Assembly (NCBI RefSeq): GCF_024298965.1
Contig: NZ_CP085193.1
Coordinates: 8,742,001 to 8,806,000, forward strand
Source of the DNA: Streptomyces rapamycinicus NRRL 5491
GTDB lineage: Bacteria > Actinomycetota > Actinomycetes > Streptomycetales > Streptomycetaceae
DNA length: 64,000 nt
Reading direction: 5' to 3'
Shown: piece by piece, positions 23,804 through 32,048 of the stretch
Numbering within the stretch: position 1 is the stretch's first letter
How the letters are laid out: each line of letters begins with the position of its first letter
The notes under the pieces: generated by a model
Databases searched by the model: none
Told to the model about the DNA's origin: nothing
Seen by the model: the letters and a program-made list of their open reading frames with translations, nothing else
Program-made: the position numbers and the translations under genes

Positions 23804-23816
23804 CTAGCGCCGCTAG
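23804..23816. promoter_or_regulatory. TetR operator copy 2
   Basis: CTAGCG-C-CGCTAG, a perfect 6-bp dyad around one base. Its centre is 51 bp from that of copy 1, about five helical turns. It contains the TAG stop codon of the truncated reductase. Confidence 0.55.
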
Positions 23817-24211
23817 CCAATAGTGGGCGCCGCTACCGACCGCGACGTCACCTGCTCCAGCCGCAGCGGCGGGACGCCCTCGAACAGCCGCGTGCCGGCG
23901 CCGAGCGTGAACGGCACGATACGCAGCCGCAGCTCATCGATCAGACCGGCGGTGAGGTACTGGTTGATGGTGGTCGCGCCGCCATGGACCGAGACCTCGC
24001 CGTCCCCGGCCGCCGCGCGTGCCCGTGCCAGCGCCGCCGCGATCCCGTCGGTCACGAAGTGGTACGTGGTGCCGCCGTCCATCGGCTGCGGCTCGCGCGC
24101 GTGGTGGGTGAGCACGGACACCGGGGCGTGGAACGGCGGATCGCCGCCCCACCAGCCTTTCCACTGCCGGTCCCGCGCGCCGCGCACCGGGCCGAACATA
24201 TTGCGCGCCAT
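23813..24211 (-). pseudogene. C-terminal fragment of a RibD/DHFR-like reductase
   Basis: The reading frame encodes the C-terminal half of a dihydrofolate-reductase-like (RibD C-terminal domain) protein. Family motifs run in order from IMARNMFGPVRG through VSVLTHHAREP, TYHFVTDGI, EVSVHGGATTINQYLTAGLIDELRLRIVPFTLGAGTRLF. The N-terminal ~60-70 residues, with the KVVLDMSMSLDGF-type first strand and cofactor site, are absent: upstream of ATG 24211 the frame continues only as the antisense of the small gene at 24249-24482. No ribosome binding site precedes 24211. It therefore looks like a 5'-truncated remnant. Its stop lies inside a TetR operator. Confidence 0.7.
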
Positions 24212-24248
24212 GATGAACGCCGGTCCGGGCACGGGGCAGACTGACGGC

Positions 24249-24482
24249 ATGGATCGAGAAGCGCGCCAGTGGATGCTGAAGGTCGACGGAGAGGGGTTCG
24301 AGGTCGCTGAGCGCCCCGACGAACCCGGGACGTACGACTTCACCTGGCTGACCGGGCCGAACCCGGGATACGGCTTCACCACCCATGTGCACGGAGCCGA
24401 CTCATTGAGCGAGCGGGAACTGGAGGAGTCCGCACGGGACTTCCTCGGTCAGGTGGACCCCGGGACGGGGCACATCGAGTAA
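24249..24482 (+). CDS. Small conserved-looking hypothetical protein
   Basis: A 77-residue acidic protein with no signal peptide or membrane segment and no family I can name. Sequence elements such as YDFTWLTGPNPGYGFT and a C-terminal helix LSERELEESARDFLGQVDP look like a folded alpha/beta protein rather than noise, and codon bias is normal. ATG 24249 follows a weak GGGG-containing region. It is divergent from the truncated reductase and collinear with the siderophore pair, 131 nt upstream of it. Confidence 0.65.
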   Translation: MDREARQWMLKVDGEGFEVAERPDEPGTYDFTWLTGPNPGYGFTTHVHGADSLSERELEESARDFLGQVDPGTGHIE

Positions 24483-24567
24483 CCGATCAATTCGCGGGGC
24501 CGGGCCGTACCACGTACGGGTGCACTTGCCCCCGACCCCGGATCGGACCGCCGGCGGGCGAAGTAAT

Positions 24568-24586
24568 TTAGGCAGCCCTGACCGCC
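24568..24586 (+). promoter_or_regulatory. Degenerate iron box upstream of the desAB-like pair
   Basis: TTAGGCAGCCCTGACCGCC. The first seven bases match the iron-box half-site TTAGGCA exactly and CT..CC fits the second half; overall about 10-11 of 19 positions agree with DmdR1/IdeR-type sites. It is 28 nt before the start codon of a siderophore-type decarboxylase gene, where an iron-repressor site is expected. Confidence 0.45.
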
Positions 24587-24613
24587 GCCCAGACACCCCC
24601 TAGGGGCACACCC

Positions 24614-26014
24614 ATGCCCGTGCCCGCAGCCGGAACCGCCCGCCTCCTCGCCGGGGGCCAGAGCGGACCGGACGTGCTCCGCCCGATGGTCGACACCGTC
24701 CTGGACGCCCTCGCTCACGGCGCCGCCGACCGCGGTGGGCCCCTCCCGGCCGGGGGACCGGCCGCGGTGGCCCGGCGGATACGCGGTGCGGCCCGGCCGC
24801 TCATCCCCGACGAGGGGGAGGGGCCCCACCACGCGCTGCGCGGCCTCGTCCGCGCCCTCGCCCACGGCGCCGCCGAACCCGCCGACCCCCGCTGCACCGC
24901 CCATCTGCACTGTCCGCCGCTCGCCGTCGCCACCGCCGCCGACCTCGCGGTCTCCGCGCTCAACCCCTCCCTCGACTCCTGGGACCAGGCCCCCGCAGCC
25001 TGTGCGCTGGAGGCGCTGACCTGCCGCGCCCTCGCCGAACTCGTCCACCCCCACGGCCCCGACCCCGACGCCCTCGTCACCACCGGCGGCACCGAATCCA
25101 ACCAACTCGGCCTGCTCCTCGCCCGCGAGGCCGCCCGGGGCGCTCCGCTCCGTATCGTCCGCGGCGCCAACGGTCACCACAGCGTCCAGCGCGCCGCCTG
25201 GCTGCTCGGGCTGGACGAGCCCCTCACCCTCCCCACCCCCGGCGGCGTCCTCGACCCGGTCGCGCTCCACACCGCCCTCGACCGGCCGTCCGACGCCCCC
25301 ACCCTCGTCGTCGCCACCGCCGGCACCACCGACACCGGGGCCATCGACCCGCTCCCCGACATCGCCGACGTCTGCGACCACCACGCCGCCACCCTCCACA
25401 TCGACGCCGCCTACGGTGCGCCGCTCCTGTTCAGCGACACCCTCCACAAGCGGCTCCACGGGCTCGACCGCGCCCGTACCGTCGCCCTCGACCTGCACAA
25501 ACTCGGCTGGCAGCCGGTGGCCGCGGGCCTCCTCGCCGTGCCCGACGGCGCCGCGCTCGCCGCGCTGGCCCACCACGCCGACTACCTCAACGCCGACGAC
25601 GACACCGAAGCGGGCCTGCCCGATCTGCTCGGCCGCTCGCTCCGCACCACCCGCCGTCCCGACATCTTCAAGATCGCCGTCACGCTGCGGGCGCTCGGCC
25701 GCCGCGGTCTCGGCGAGCTCGTGGACCACGTGTGCGCGGCCGCCCAGCACCTCGCCGACCTCATCGAGGCGCGCCCCGGGCTCGAGCTCCACGCCCGCCC
25801 CACCATCAGCACCGTCCTCTTCCGCCCCACCGGGGCACCGCCCGCCACCGTCGCCGCGCTGCGCCGCCGCCTCCTCCACCACGGGGCGGCCGTCCTCGGC
25901 CGCGCCGCCACACCCGAGGGGCTGTGGCTCAAGGCCACCGTTCTCAACCCGCACATCCAGCCCGACGATCTGCGCGGGCTGCTCGAACTCGTGGAAGGCA
26001 ACACCACCCCATGA
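24614..26014 (+). CDS. DesA-like PLP-dependent (lysine) decarboxylase
   Basis: A 466-residue group II PLP decarboxylase resembling DesA, which makes cadaverine from lysine for desferrioxamine synthesis. Visible features: TTGGTESNQLGLL near 157-170 (PLP phosphate), HHSVQRAAWLLG near 190, DAAYGAPLLFS near 263-273 (Asp to the pyridine N) and DLHKLGWQP near 295-303 with the Schiff-base Lys. AGGGG lies before ATG 24614. The next gene, an N-hydroxylase, overlaps its stop codon by ATGA, so the pair is an operon. Other diamines or amino acids (2,4-diaminobutyrate, ornithine) cannot be excluded as substrate. Confidence 0.87.
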   Translation: MPVPAAGTARLLAGGQSGPDVLRPMVDTVLDALAHGAADRGGPLPAGGPAAVARRIRGAARPLIPDEGEGPHHALRGLVRALAHGAAEPADPRCTAHLHCPPLAVATAADLAVSALNPSLDSWDQAPAACALEALTCRALAELVHPHGPDPDALVTTGGTESNQLGLLLAREAARGAPLRIVRGANGHHSVQRAAWLLGLDEPLTLPTPGGVLDPVALHTALDRPSDAPTLVVATAGTTDTGAIDPLPDIADVCDHHAATLHIDAAYGAPLLFSDTLHKRLHGLDRARTVALDLHKLGWQPVAAGLLAVPDGAALAALAHHADYLNADDDTEAGLPDLLGRSLRTTRRPDIFKIAVTLRALGRRGLGELVDHVCAAAQHLADLIEARPGLELHARPTISTVLFRPTGAPPATVAALRRRLLHHGAAVLGRAATPEGLWLKATVLNPHIQPDDLRGLLELVEGNTTP

Positions 26015-27498
26015 GCACCGCACAACCCCCCAATTCCGCCGCCGGTCCCGCATCCGACACCGACCGGCCCGTGGACCTGGCCGGTATCGGCATCGGCCCG
26101 TTCAACCTCTCCCTCGCCGCCCTCGCCCACGGCGTCCCCGCCCTGCGCACCGCCTGCTACGAGCAGCGGCCCGCCTTCCACTGGCACCCCGGCCTCCTCA
26201 TCGACGGCGCGACCATCCAAGTCCCCTTCCTCGCCGACCTGGTGACCCTCGCCGACCCCGGCAGCCCCTGGACCTTCCTCCAGTACCTCAAGGCCCATGA
26301 GCGGCTCTTCCCCTTCTACGTCGCCGAGCGCTTCCACATCGAGCGCGCCGAGTACGACGCCTACTGCCGCTGGGTCAGCGAACAGCTCCCCGGACTCCAC
26401 TTCGACCACCGCGTGGACGCCGTCCGCTGGGACCACGAATACGAGCTGTTCGAAATCGACTTCACCCGGCTCGGCCCGGCCGCCGACACCCCCGCGTCCG
26501 ATGCGACCGGAACCGACGAGGAGTGCAGGGCCCTCGGCCGCGTCTACGCCCGCAACCTCGTCCTCGGCGTCGGCACCGAGCCGTACGTCCCCGAACCCCT
26601 GCGCCCACTCGCCGACGCCCCCAACGTCCCCGTCCTCCACTCCTCCGACTACCTCGAACACCGCGAGCGGCTCCTGGCCACCGGCCACGTCACCGTCATC
26701 GGCTCCGGCCAGTCCGGCGCCGAGGTCTTCCTCGACCTGCTGCGCAACCGCCCCCTCGGCGCCGAGGGGCTCCACTGGATGGCCCGCACGCCCGCCTTCG
26801 CGCCCATGGAGTACAGCAAGCTCGGCCTGGAGCAGTTCAGCCCCGATTACACCCGCTACTTCCACACCCTGCCCGAGCCCGTCCGCGACCAGCTGCTGCC
26901 CCGCCAGTGGCAGCTCTACAAGGGCATCGCCCACGAGACGCTCGACGCCATCCACCACGAGCTCTACCGCCGCGCCATGCACTCCGACGGCTGGCCCGGC
27001 GCCGTGCTCACCCCCGGGGTCACCGTCCGCACCGCCGGCCGTATCGCCGCCGCCCAGCTCGAACTCCACCTGGAACACACCGAGCAGGGCACCCGGGCCC
27101 GCCACACCACCGAGGCCGTCGTCCTCGCCACCGGCTACCGCGAGCGCCGCGTCGACACCCTCCTCGCCGCCCTCGACCCCTACATCCGCCGGGACGCCTC
27201 CGAGCGCCCCCGCGTCGACGCCGACCACCGGCTGGTCCTCGATCCCATGATCAAGGGCTCGGTGTACGTCCAGAACGCCGAGCGCCACACCCATGGCGTC
27301 GGCACCCCCGACCTCGGCCTCGCCGCCTGGCGCTCCGCCGTCATCCTCAACGCGCTGCTCGCGGAGCCCGCCTACCGGCTGCCGTCCCGCACCGCGTTCA
27401 CCGCCTTCGGGCTCCAGCCGTCGGGGCGGTGCGGCACCGTGATCGGCAACCCGCACCTCCCCGACCAGCGCACCCCCCTCACCCCGACGCGGACCTGA
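26011..27498 (+). CDS. DesB-like lysine/ornithine N-monooxygenase
   Basis: FAD- and NADPH-dependent N-hydroxylase of the IucD/SidA family, making the N-hydroxy-diamine used for hydroxamate siderophores. The 495-residue protein has the FAD motif GIGPFNLSLAALAHG near 26-40, an LADLVTLADP motif near 77, the NADPH motif GSGQSGAEVFLDLL near 230-243, and the C-terminal ATGYRERR near 373. After the FAD motif are YEQRPAFHWHPGLLIDG, a family signature. It overlaps the decarboxylase gene by 4 nt. No acyltransferase (desC) or NIS synthetase (desD) follows; the next gene is a convergent TetR regulator. Confidence 0.92.
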   Translation: MSTAQPPNSAAGPASDTDRPVDLAGIGIGPFNLSLAALAHGVPALRTACYEQRPAFHWHPGLLIDGATIQVPFLADLVTLADPGSPWTFLQYLKAHERLFPFYVAERFHIERAEYDAYCRWVSEQLPGLHFDHRVDAVRWDHEYELFEIDFTRLGPAADTPASDATGTDEECRALGRVYARNLVLGVGTEPYVPEPLRPLADAPNVPVLHSSDYLEHRERLLATGHVTVIGSGQSGAEVFLDLLRNRPLGAEGLHWMARTPAFAPMEYSKLGLEQFSPDYTRYFHTLPEPVRDQLLPRQWQLYKGIAHETLDAIHHELYRRAMHSDGWPGAVLTPGVTVRTAGRIAAAQLELHLEHTEQGTRARHTTEAVVLATGYRERRVDTLLAALDPYIRRDASERPRVDADHRLVLDPMIKGSVYVQNAERHTHGVGTPDLGLAAWRSAVILNALLAEPAYRLPSRTAFTAFGLQPSGRCGTVIGNPHLPDQRTPLTPTRT

Positions 27499-27540
27499 CC
27501 GCGCCGGGCCGGGCGCGCCCCGGGCCACGGGAAGCGCACC

Positions 27541-28107
27541 TCAGCCGGTGGCGGTCAGTGCCCGCAGCTGGGCCAGCGTCTCGCGGATGACATCGCGCAA
27601 GTCGCGGTCCTCGGTGGCGTTGATCCATCGTTCATAGGCGACGCGGAACACCGCGATGCCGGTCTCGGTGGCCAGGCTGGCCTCGGCGTCGTCGATACCC
27701 CGCCGCCGCAACCTGTCGGCCAGGACGGCCGACATGGACGCGAGCTTGATCAACTCACGTTCGCGGAGATCGGCGTTGGCCATGATCACCGTCTGCCGTG
27801 TCCGTGCGAACTCACGGTCGCCGCCGACCACCTCGGCCACCGCGTCGAGCGCGGCCGCGACGGCGTCCAGCGCCGATGCCGTGGCCGGCGCCCCCTCCAG
27901 GGCGGCAACCGACCTTTCCTCCAGTTCGGACGCCCCGTCGAAGAGAACCTCGCGCTTGTCGGCGAAGTACCGGAAGAAGGTGCGGGCGGTGACACCGGCC
28001 CGTTCGGCTATATCGGCAACCATGGTCTGCTCGAAGCCACGTTCCAGATACAGCGCCAGCGCGGCCTCGCGCAGTCGGCCACCGGCTCCAGGTTCCCACC
28101 GTCCCAT
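27541..28107 (-). CDS. TetR-family transcriptional regulator
   Basis: A 188-residue regulator with the helix-turn-helix TMVADIAERAGVTARTFFRYFADKREVLFDGA (about 28-58) and a helical effector domain. It is divergent from an NADP-type oxidoreductase gene, and the 117-bp region between the two start codons contains three nearly identical 17-bp dyads. This is the classic layout for a TetR repressor controlling itself and a detoxifying or redox enzyme. It converges on the siderophore hydroxylase gene with 42 nt between stops. The ligand is unknown. Confidence 0.93.
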   Translation of the reverse strand: MGRWEPGAGGRLREAALALYLERGFEQTMVADIAERAGVTARTFFRYFADKREVLFDGASELEERSVAALEGAPATASALDAVAAALDAVAEVVGGDREFARTRQTVIMANADLRERELIKLASMSAVLADRLRRRGIDDAEASLATETGIAVFRVAYERWINATEDRDLRDVIRETLAQLRALTATG

Positions 28108-28123
28108 GCGGCGAGTTTACGTG

Positions 28124-28206
28124 ATGTCACCTGATGACACCGTGTCGCCGCACACTGATGTCATCAGGTGACATCGGCGTGCTAGGGTGATGTCACCTGA
28201 TGACAT
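28124..28206. promoter_or_regulatory. Triple TetR operator in the divergent promoter
   Basis: Three 17-bp dyads with arms ATGTCA and TGACAT around 5 nt: 28124-28140 (last base differs), 28158-28174 (inverted orientation of the core) and 28190-28206 (perfect arms). Centres are 34 and 32 bp apart, about three helical turns, so bound dimers would lie on one face. A -10-like TAGGGT at 28183-28188 sits between copies 2 and 3, with copy 2 over the -35 position; occupancy would block the oxidoreductase promoter. Confidence 0.8.
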
Positions 28207-28224
28207 CAGCGGTGGAGGCCTCGA

Positions 28225-29163
28225 ATGACAACGGCGAAGCGCATTCAGTACCACCAGTACGGCGGGCCCGAGGTCTTGCGGCTCGAGGACTTCCAGCCGG
28301 CCCGGCCCGGCCCCGGCGAGGTTCTGGTCCGTATGCGGGCGGCGGCAGCCAACCCGATGGACTGGAAGATCCGCAGTGGCGGCATGAAGATGCTGACCGG
28401 CCGGAGCTTCCCGCGTGGGCTGGGCCACGACTTCGCGGGCGTCATCGAGGCGGTCGGCGACGGCGTCACCCGGCTCGGCGTCGGTGACGAAGTGCTCGGC
28501 GGGGCGCCGCTCAAGACGGCGGGGGCGTTCGCCGAGATGATCGTCGCCGAAGCGAAGGGGGTCGTGAAGAAGCCGGCGGATCTCTCGTTCGAGGATGCCG
28601 CCGTGCTCCCAACGGTCGGGATCACCGCCCTTCAGGCCCTGACCAACCTGGGGAAGCTGCAACCCGGGCAAGCCGTCTTCGTCCACGGCTGCCTCGGCGG
28701 AGTGGGCCGGGCCGCCGTCCAGATAGCCTCGATGCGCGGCGCCTCGGTGGGAGGCAGCTGCCGCGCCACCGCCACGCGGGACGCGCGCGACCTCGGCATC
28801 GCCCCGATCGTCGAGTTCGACTTCGACCCGACGACGCTTCGAGGGCGATTCGACATCGTCTTCGACACGGCGGGCACGCTCCCGGTCAAGGCGGCGCAGA
28901 CGTTGCTGAAGTCCGGCGGCCACATCATCGACATCACCCCCACTCCGGCGAAGTTCGCGAGAAGTGCTCTGCCGGGGCCCTTCAAGGTGTTGATCGCCCA
29001 AGCCGTCACCAAGGACCTCGAGGAAGTCGCGCGAGCCGCCGGGCAGGGGACGCTGCGGCTCCCCATCGCTCGCACGGTGCCGCTCACACAAGCGATCGCG
29101 GCGCTCACGGAGTTCGAACGCGGCATACCCAAGGGCGGCAAGCTCGTCATCACGACCGGGTGA
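28225..29163 (+). CDS. NADP-dependent zinc-less alcohol dehydrogenase/quinone oxidoreductase (MDR family)
   Basis: A 312-residue medium-chain reductase. The N-terminal GroES-like domain begins YHQYGGPEVLRLEDFQPARPGPGEVLVRM (start to about 38), followed by NPMDWKIRSG, and GHDFAGVIEAVGDGV with no catalytic zinc Cys pattern. The Rossmann domain has QAVFVHGCLGGVGRAAVQIA near 153-172. This matches quinone-oxidoreductase-like proteins that reduce enones or quinones with NADPH. It is probably repressed by the divergent TetR protein through the three operators, and induced by that repressor's ligand, which may be the enzyme's own substrate. Confidence 0.9.
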   Translation: MTTAKRIQYHQYGGPEVLRLEDFQPARPGPGEVLVRMRAAAANPMDWKIRSGGMKMLTGRSFPRGLGHDFAGVIEAVGDGVTRLGVGDEVLGGAPLKTAGAFAEMIVAEAKGVVKKPADLSFEDAAVLPTVGITALQALTNLGKLQPGQAVFVHGCLGGVGRAAVQIASMRGASVGGSCRATATRDARDLGIAPIVEFDFDPTTLRGRFDIVFDTAGTLPVKAAQTLLKSGGHIIDITPTPAKFARSALPGPFKVLIAQAVTKDLEEVARAAGQGTLRLPIARTVPLTQAIAALTEFERGIPKGGKLVITTG

Positions 29164-29183
29164 CCGCCGTGCCGCTGTCAGCC

Positions 29184-29221
29184 CACGCCGTTCCGGTGCG
29201 GCGGCCGGCCGGAACGGCGTG
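29184..29221. terminator. Bidirectional terminator
   Basis: CACGCCGTTCCGG (29184-29196) pairs perfectly with CCGGAACGGCGTG (29209-29221). It is placed between the convergent oxidoreductase and 5'-nucleotidase genes. Confidence 0.8.
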
Positions 29222-29248
29222 AGCGCGGCGATACCCCCGGAACACGCC

Positions 29249-31045
29249 CTAGAACACCGGAGCGCCGTCGCGGGTCAGCTTCCAGTCCACCGACGCGAAC
29301 CGCGACACATCGATCGTCCCCTTCGCCTGCACCCAGGCGATGATCGTGTTCCGGATCTCCTCCGAATTGGCCCACACCTGCTTCGCGGAGGCCACATGCG
29401 GGAAGTTGCCGCCCCCGCTCGCCCGGTAGTTGTTGACCGCCAGCACGAACTGCGCCTTCTCGTCGACCGGCTCGCCGTCGAAGCTGAGCTTCGCGATCCG
29501 CGAGCCCGGCGCCTTCGCGATGTCGATCTCGTACGTGAGCCCGCCGACCGCGTCGTAGTTGTAGTCCGGGATGTCCGAGGCGTTCGTCAGCTTCGCGGGG
29601 TCCACATCGCCACCCGCCGGGGTCTGGACGTAGTAGCGCGCCGAGAACTCCAGATACTCCTTGAGCTGGGCACCCGTCAGCACCCGTGCCTCCAGCGTGT
29701 TCTCGAACGGGTACAACCCCGCCACCTGCCGGATCGTGACCTCCCCGGCCGGGATCGCCGCCGTACGGGAGAAGCAGGACGCCTGAGAGAGCACCGGCAG
29801 CTCCGCGTACTCCGTCCCCGCCAGCGCCGCCTTCACCGTCTCCGCCTGCACATGGTTGATGAAGTCGACGATCGGCGCGTCCTTGTACGGCGCCTCGGTG
29901 GCCGCCATCGCCGCCGAGCAGGTGCCGATGACCTGGTTCACATAGCCGACGACCTCCTTGTGCTCGGCGTCGAGCAGCCGCACGATCCGCGGGTCCTCCC
30001 CGGCCGTGTTGGAATTCAGCACCGTCGCCGACACCGACGCCACCCGCCAGCGGCCCCGCTCCCACTCCAGCTCGAAGTCGAAGAGGGTGAGCCGCTGACC
30101 CCACTTGAGCGGTTCCGACAGCACGACCTCGCGCCCGGTCTCCTTGTTGACCACCCGTGACTCGGGGATCTCCACATGCGCGTGGCCCACCAGGATCGCG
30201 TCGATCCCCGCCACCTTCTCGGCCACCAGCGCCGCCGCGTTCTCCACATACGGCACCTGGTCGCCGTAGCTGGAGGTGCCGCTGGTCCCCGAATGCGCCG
30301 AGACGATCACCACGTCCGCGCCCATCGACCGCAGCCGCGGCACCCACTTCGCGGCCTGCTCCTCCAGCCCCGGGAAGGTCATCTTGCCCTGCACATTGAC
30401 CTTGTCCCAGATCGCGATGCCCGGGTTGGTCAGCCCCAGCACCGCCACCTTCACATCCCGTCCGCACGGGGTGCGCAGCCGCGTCATCCAGTACGGCGGG
30501 AAGGCGGGCCGCAGCGTCTTCGCGTCCAGCGCGTTCGCCCCCAGCAGCGGGAAATCGCACTGCTCCTCGAACTTCCGCAGCACCGGGATGCCGTAGTTGA
30601 ACTCATGGTTGCCCAGCGCCGCCGCGTCATAGCCGATCGCGTTCATCGCCCGCGCCATGGGATGCACCGGGCCGCCCTCCCCGGTGATCGGGTCCACCCG
30701 GGCGTAGTAGTACGACAGCTGGGTGCCCTGGATGGTGTCGCCCGCGTCGATCAGCAGCGTATTGCGGCGCCCCTTCTCCTCGCGGACCTGGTCGACCAGC
30801 GTGGAGATCTTCGCCAGGCCCACATCGTTGTGCGCCGCGTCGTCGAACTCGGCGTCGGTGAAGTAGTCCCAGTTGAAGACGTTGCCGTGCAGATCGGTCG
30901 TGCCCATCACGGTGAAGGCGTACCGCCGCCGGGGCCGCTCATGACCCCGTGCCTCCGCCGGGACGGCGGCCGCGGCGGAGACGAGGGCGGCCCCCGCACT
31001 GGTCGCCGCGGTGCGGCCGAGGAACTTCCGACGGTTGAGCGGCAT
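29249..31045 (-). CDS. Tat-exported 5'-nucleotidase / metallophosphoesterase
   Basis: A 598-residue bifunctional UshA/CpdB-type enzyme that hydrolyses nucleotides (or 2',3'-cyclic nucleotides) outside the cytosol. The N terminus NRRKFLGRTAATSAGAALVSAAAAVPAEA is a twin-arginine signal peptide. The metallophosphoesterase domain has DLHGN near 52, DAGDTIQG near 97, GNHEFNYG near 140 and GHAHVEIP near 285, giving the bimetal ligands. The C-terminal 5'-nucleotidase domain contains CFSRTAAIPAGEVTIRQVAGLYPFENTL and NNYRASGGGNFP. ATG 31045 is chosen because GGGGAG lies 7 nt before it. It is divergent from the SIMPL gene. Confidence 0.94.
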   Translation of the reverse strand: MPLNRRKFLGRTAATSAGAALVSAAAAVPAEARGHERPRRRYAFTVMGTTDLHGNVFNWDYFTDAEFDDAAHNDVGLAKISTLVDQVREEKGRRNTLLIDAGDTIQGTQLSYYYARVDPITGEGGPVHPMARAMNAIGYDAAALGNHEFNYGIPVLRKFEEQCDFPLLGANALDAKTLRPAFPPYWMTRLRTPCGRDVKVAVLGLTNPGIAIWDKVNVQGKMTFPGLEEQAAKWVPRLRSMGADVVIVSAHSGTSGTSSYGDQVPYVENAAALVAEKVAGIDAILVGHAHVEIPESRVVNKETGREVVLSEPLKWGQRLTLFDFELEWERGRWRVASVSATVLNSNTAGEDPRIVRLLDAEHKEVVGYVNQVIGTCSAAMAATEAPYKDAPIVDFINHVQAETVKAALAGTEYAELPVLSQASCFSRTAAIPAGEVTIRQVAGLYPFENTLEARVLTGAQLKEYLEFSARYYVQTPAGGDVDPAKLTNASDIPDYNYDAVGGLTYEIDIAKAPGSRIAKLSFDGEPVDEKAQFVLAVNNYRASGGGNFPHVASAKQVWANSEEIRNTIIAWVQAKGTIDVSRFASVDWKLTRDGAPVF

Positions 31046-31150
31046 GGCTGATCTCCCCTGAGATACCTGCGAATTGGGCACAACGCGCGTAGATTCTGGC
31101 CCAACCGCACCGCTTCGCACCAGCCCTCGCACACCTGACCGGGAGCCGCC

Positions 31151-31891
31151 ATGAATCAGCCGCCGCCCCAGCCCGCCCACCCCGGCCCGCCGCCGCCCGC
31201 CGCCCACGTGCCGTACGGCACCCCCGAGACCCCGCGCGTCGCCGTCCGCGGCGAGGCGACCCTGGAGGTCGACCCCGAGATCGCCCGGCTCACCATCACC
31301 ATCAGCGCCCGCGGCGACGACCGGCGCGCCGCGCTGGAGGACCTCACCCGCCGCAACAACCAGGTCCTGGAGCTGGTGAAGTCCTACGGCGAGGCGGTCG
31401 AGAAGCTGGAGACCGGCGCCTTCTCGGTCACCCCCGAGATCAACCCCAAGAGCCGCCATGAGCGCGTACGGGCCTATCACGGCCGGGTGCACCTCACCGC
31501 GACCCTCGCCGACTTCACCGCCCTGGGCGAGCTCACCACCCGCCTCGCCGACCTCGAGCTCACCCGCGTCGACGGTCCCTGGTGGGGGCTGCGCCCCGAC
31601 TCGCCCGCCCATGGCCGGGCCCGGCAGCAGGCGGTGCGCGAGGCGGTGCAGCGGGCCCGCGAGTACGCCGGAGCGCTCGGCGCCCGGCTGGTGGCGCTCA
31701 CCGAGCTCGCCGACCTGGAGGCGGAGGAGGGCCCCTTCCAGCCCGTGGCCGTCGCCGCCCCGCGCGCCCGGTCCGGCTACGGCGGCCCCGCCGACCGGGA
31801 CGCCGTGGCCGCGCTCGATCTGGAACCGCAGCGCCAGACGGTGTACGCGCACGTCAACGCGCGCTTCACCATGACCCCGCCCGAGCTCTGA
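31151..31891 (+). CDS. SIMPL-domain (DUF541) protein
   Basis: A 246-residue protein with a proline-rich N terminus (about residues 1-28) and then the SIMPL domain: RVAVRGEATLEVDPEIARLTITISARGDDR starts the fold, and YHGRVHLTATLADFTALGELTTRLADL lies in the middle. E. coli and eukaryotic relatives have been linked to oxidative stress and signalling, but no defined biochemical activity follows from the sequence. No signal peptide is obvious, unlike many relatives. GGGAGCCGCC precedes ATG 31151. It is monocistronic, upstream of pyk and divergent from the nucleotidase. Confidence 0.88.
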   Translation: MNQPPPQPAHPGPPPPAAHVPYGTPETPRVAVRGEATLEVDPEIARLTITISARGDDRRAALEDLTRRNNQVLELVKSYGEAVEKLETGAFSVTPEINPKSRHERVRAYHGRVHLTATLADFTALGELTTRLADLELTRVDGPWWGLRPDSPAHGRARQQAVREAVQRAREYAGALGARLVALTELADLEAEEGPFQPVAVAAPRARSGYGGPADRDAVAALDLEPQRQTVYAHVNARFTMTPPEL

Positions 31892-32048
31892 AACGCCTTC
31901 TCCGGAACCCCGGAACCACCCTCCGGAACGCTCATCGGAGCGGCCCACTGCACGTTTCATTAGTTGTCAATAACCTGCCATGCAAAGGCCATGGGGGAGT
32001 GTGAAGTTCCCGGTTCTTTACTCGCCGGTAAGTCATAGGCTCGGCATC

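Noticed and set aside
24614..29163. A complete siderophore biosynthetic cluster
   Set aside because: Only the decarboxylase and hydroxylase are present; acyltransferase, synthetase and transporter genes are missing.
31980..32048. An upstream in-frame start for pyk
   Set aside because: The conserved pyruvate kinase sequence starts exactly at MRRAKIVCTLGP, and upstream codons have no homology or ribosome binding site.
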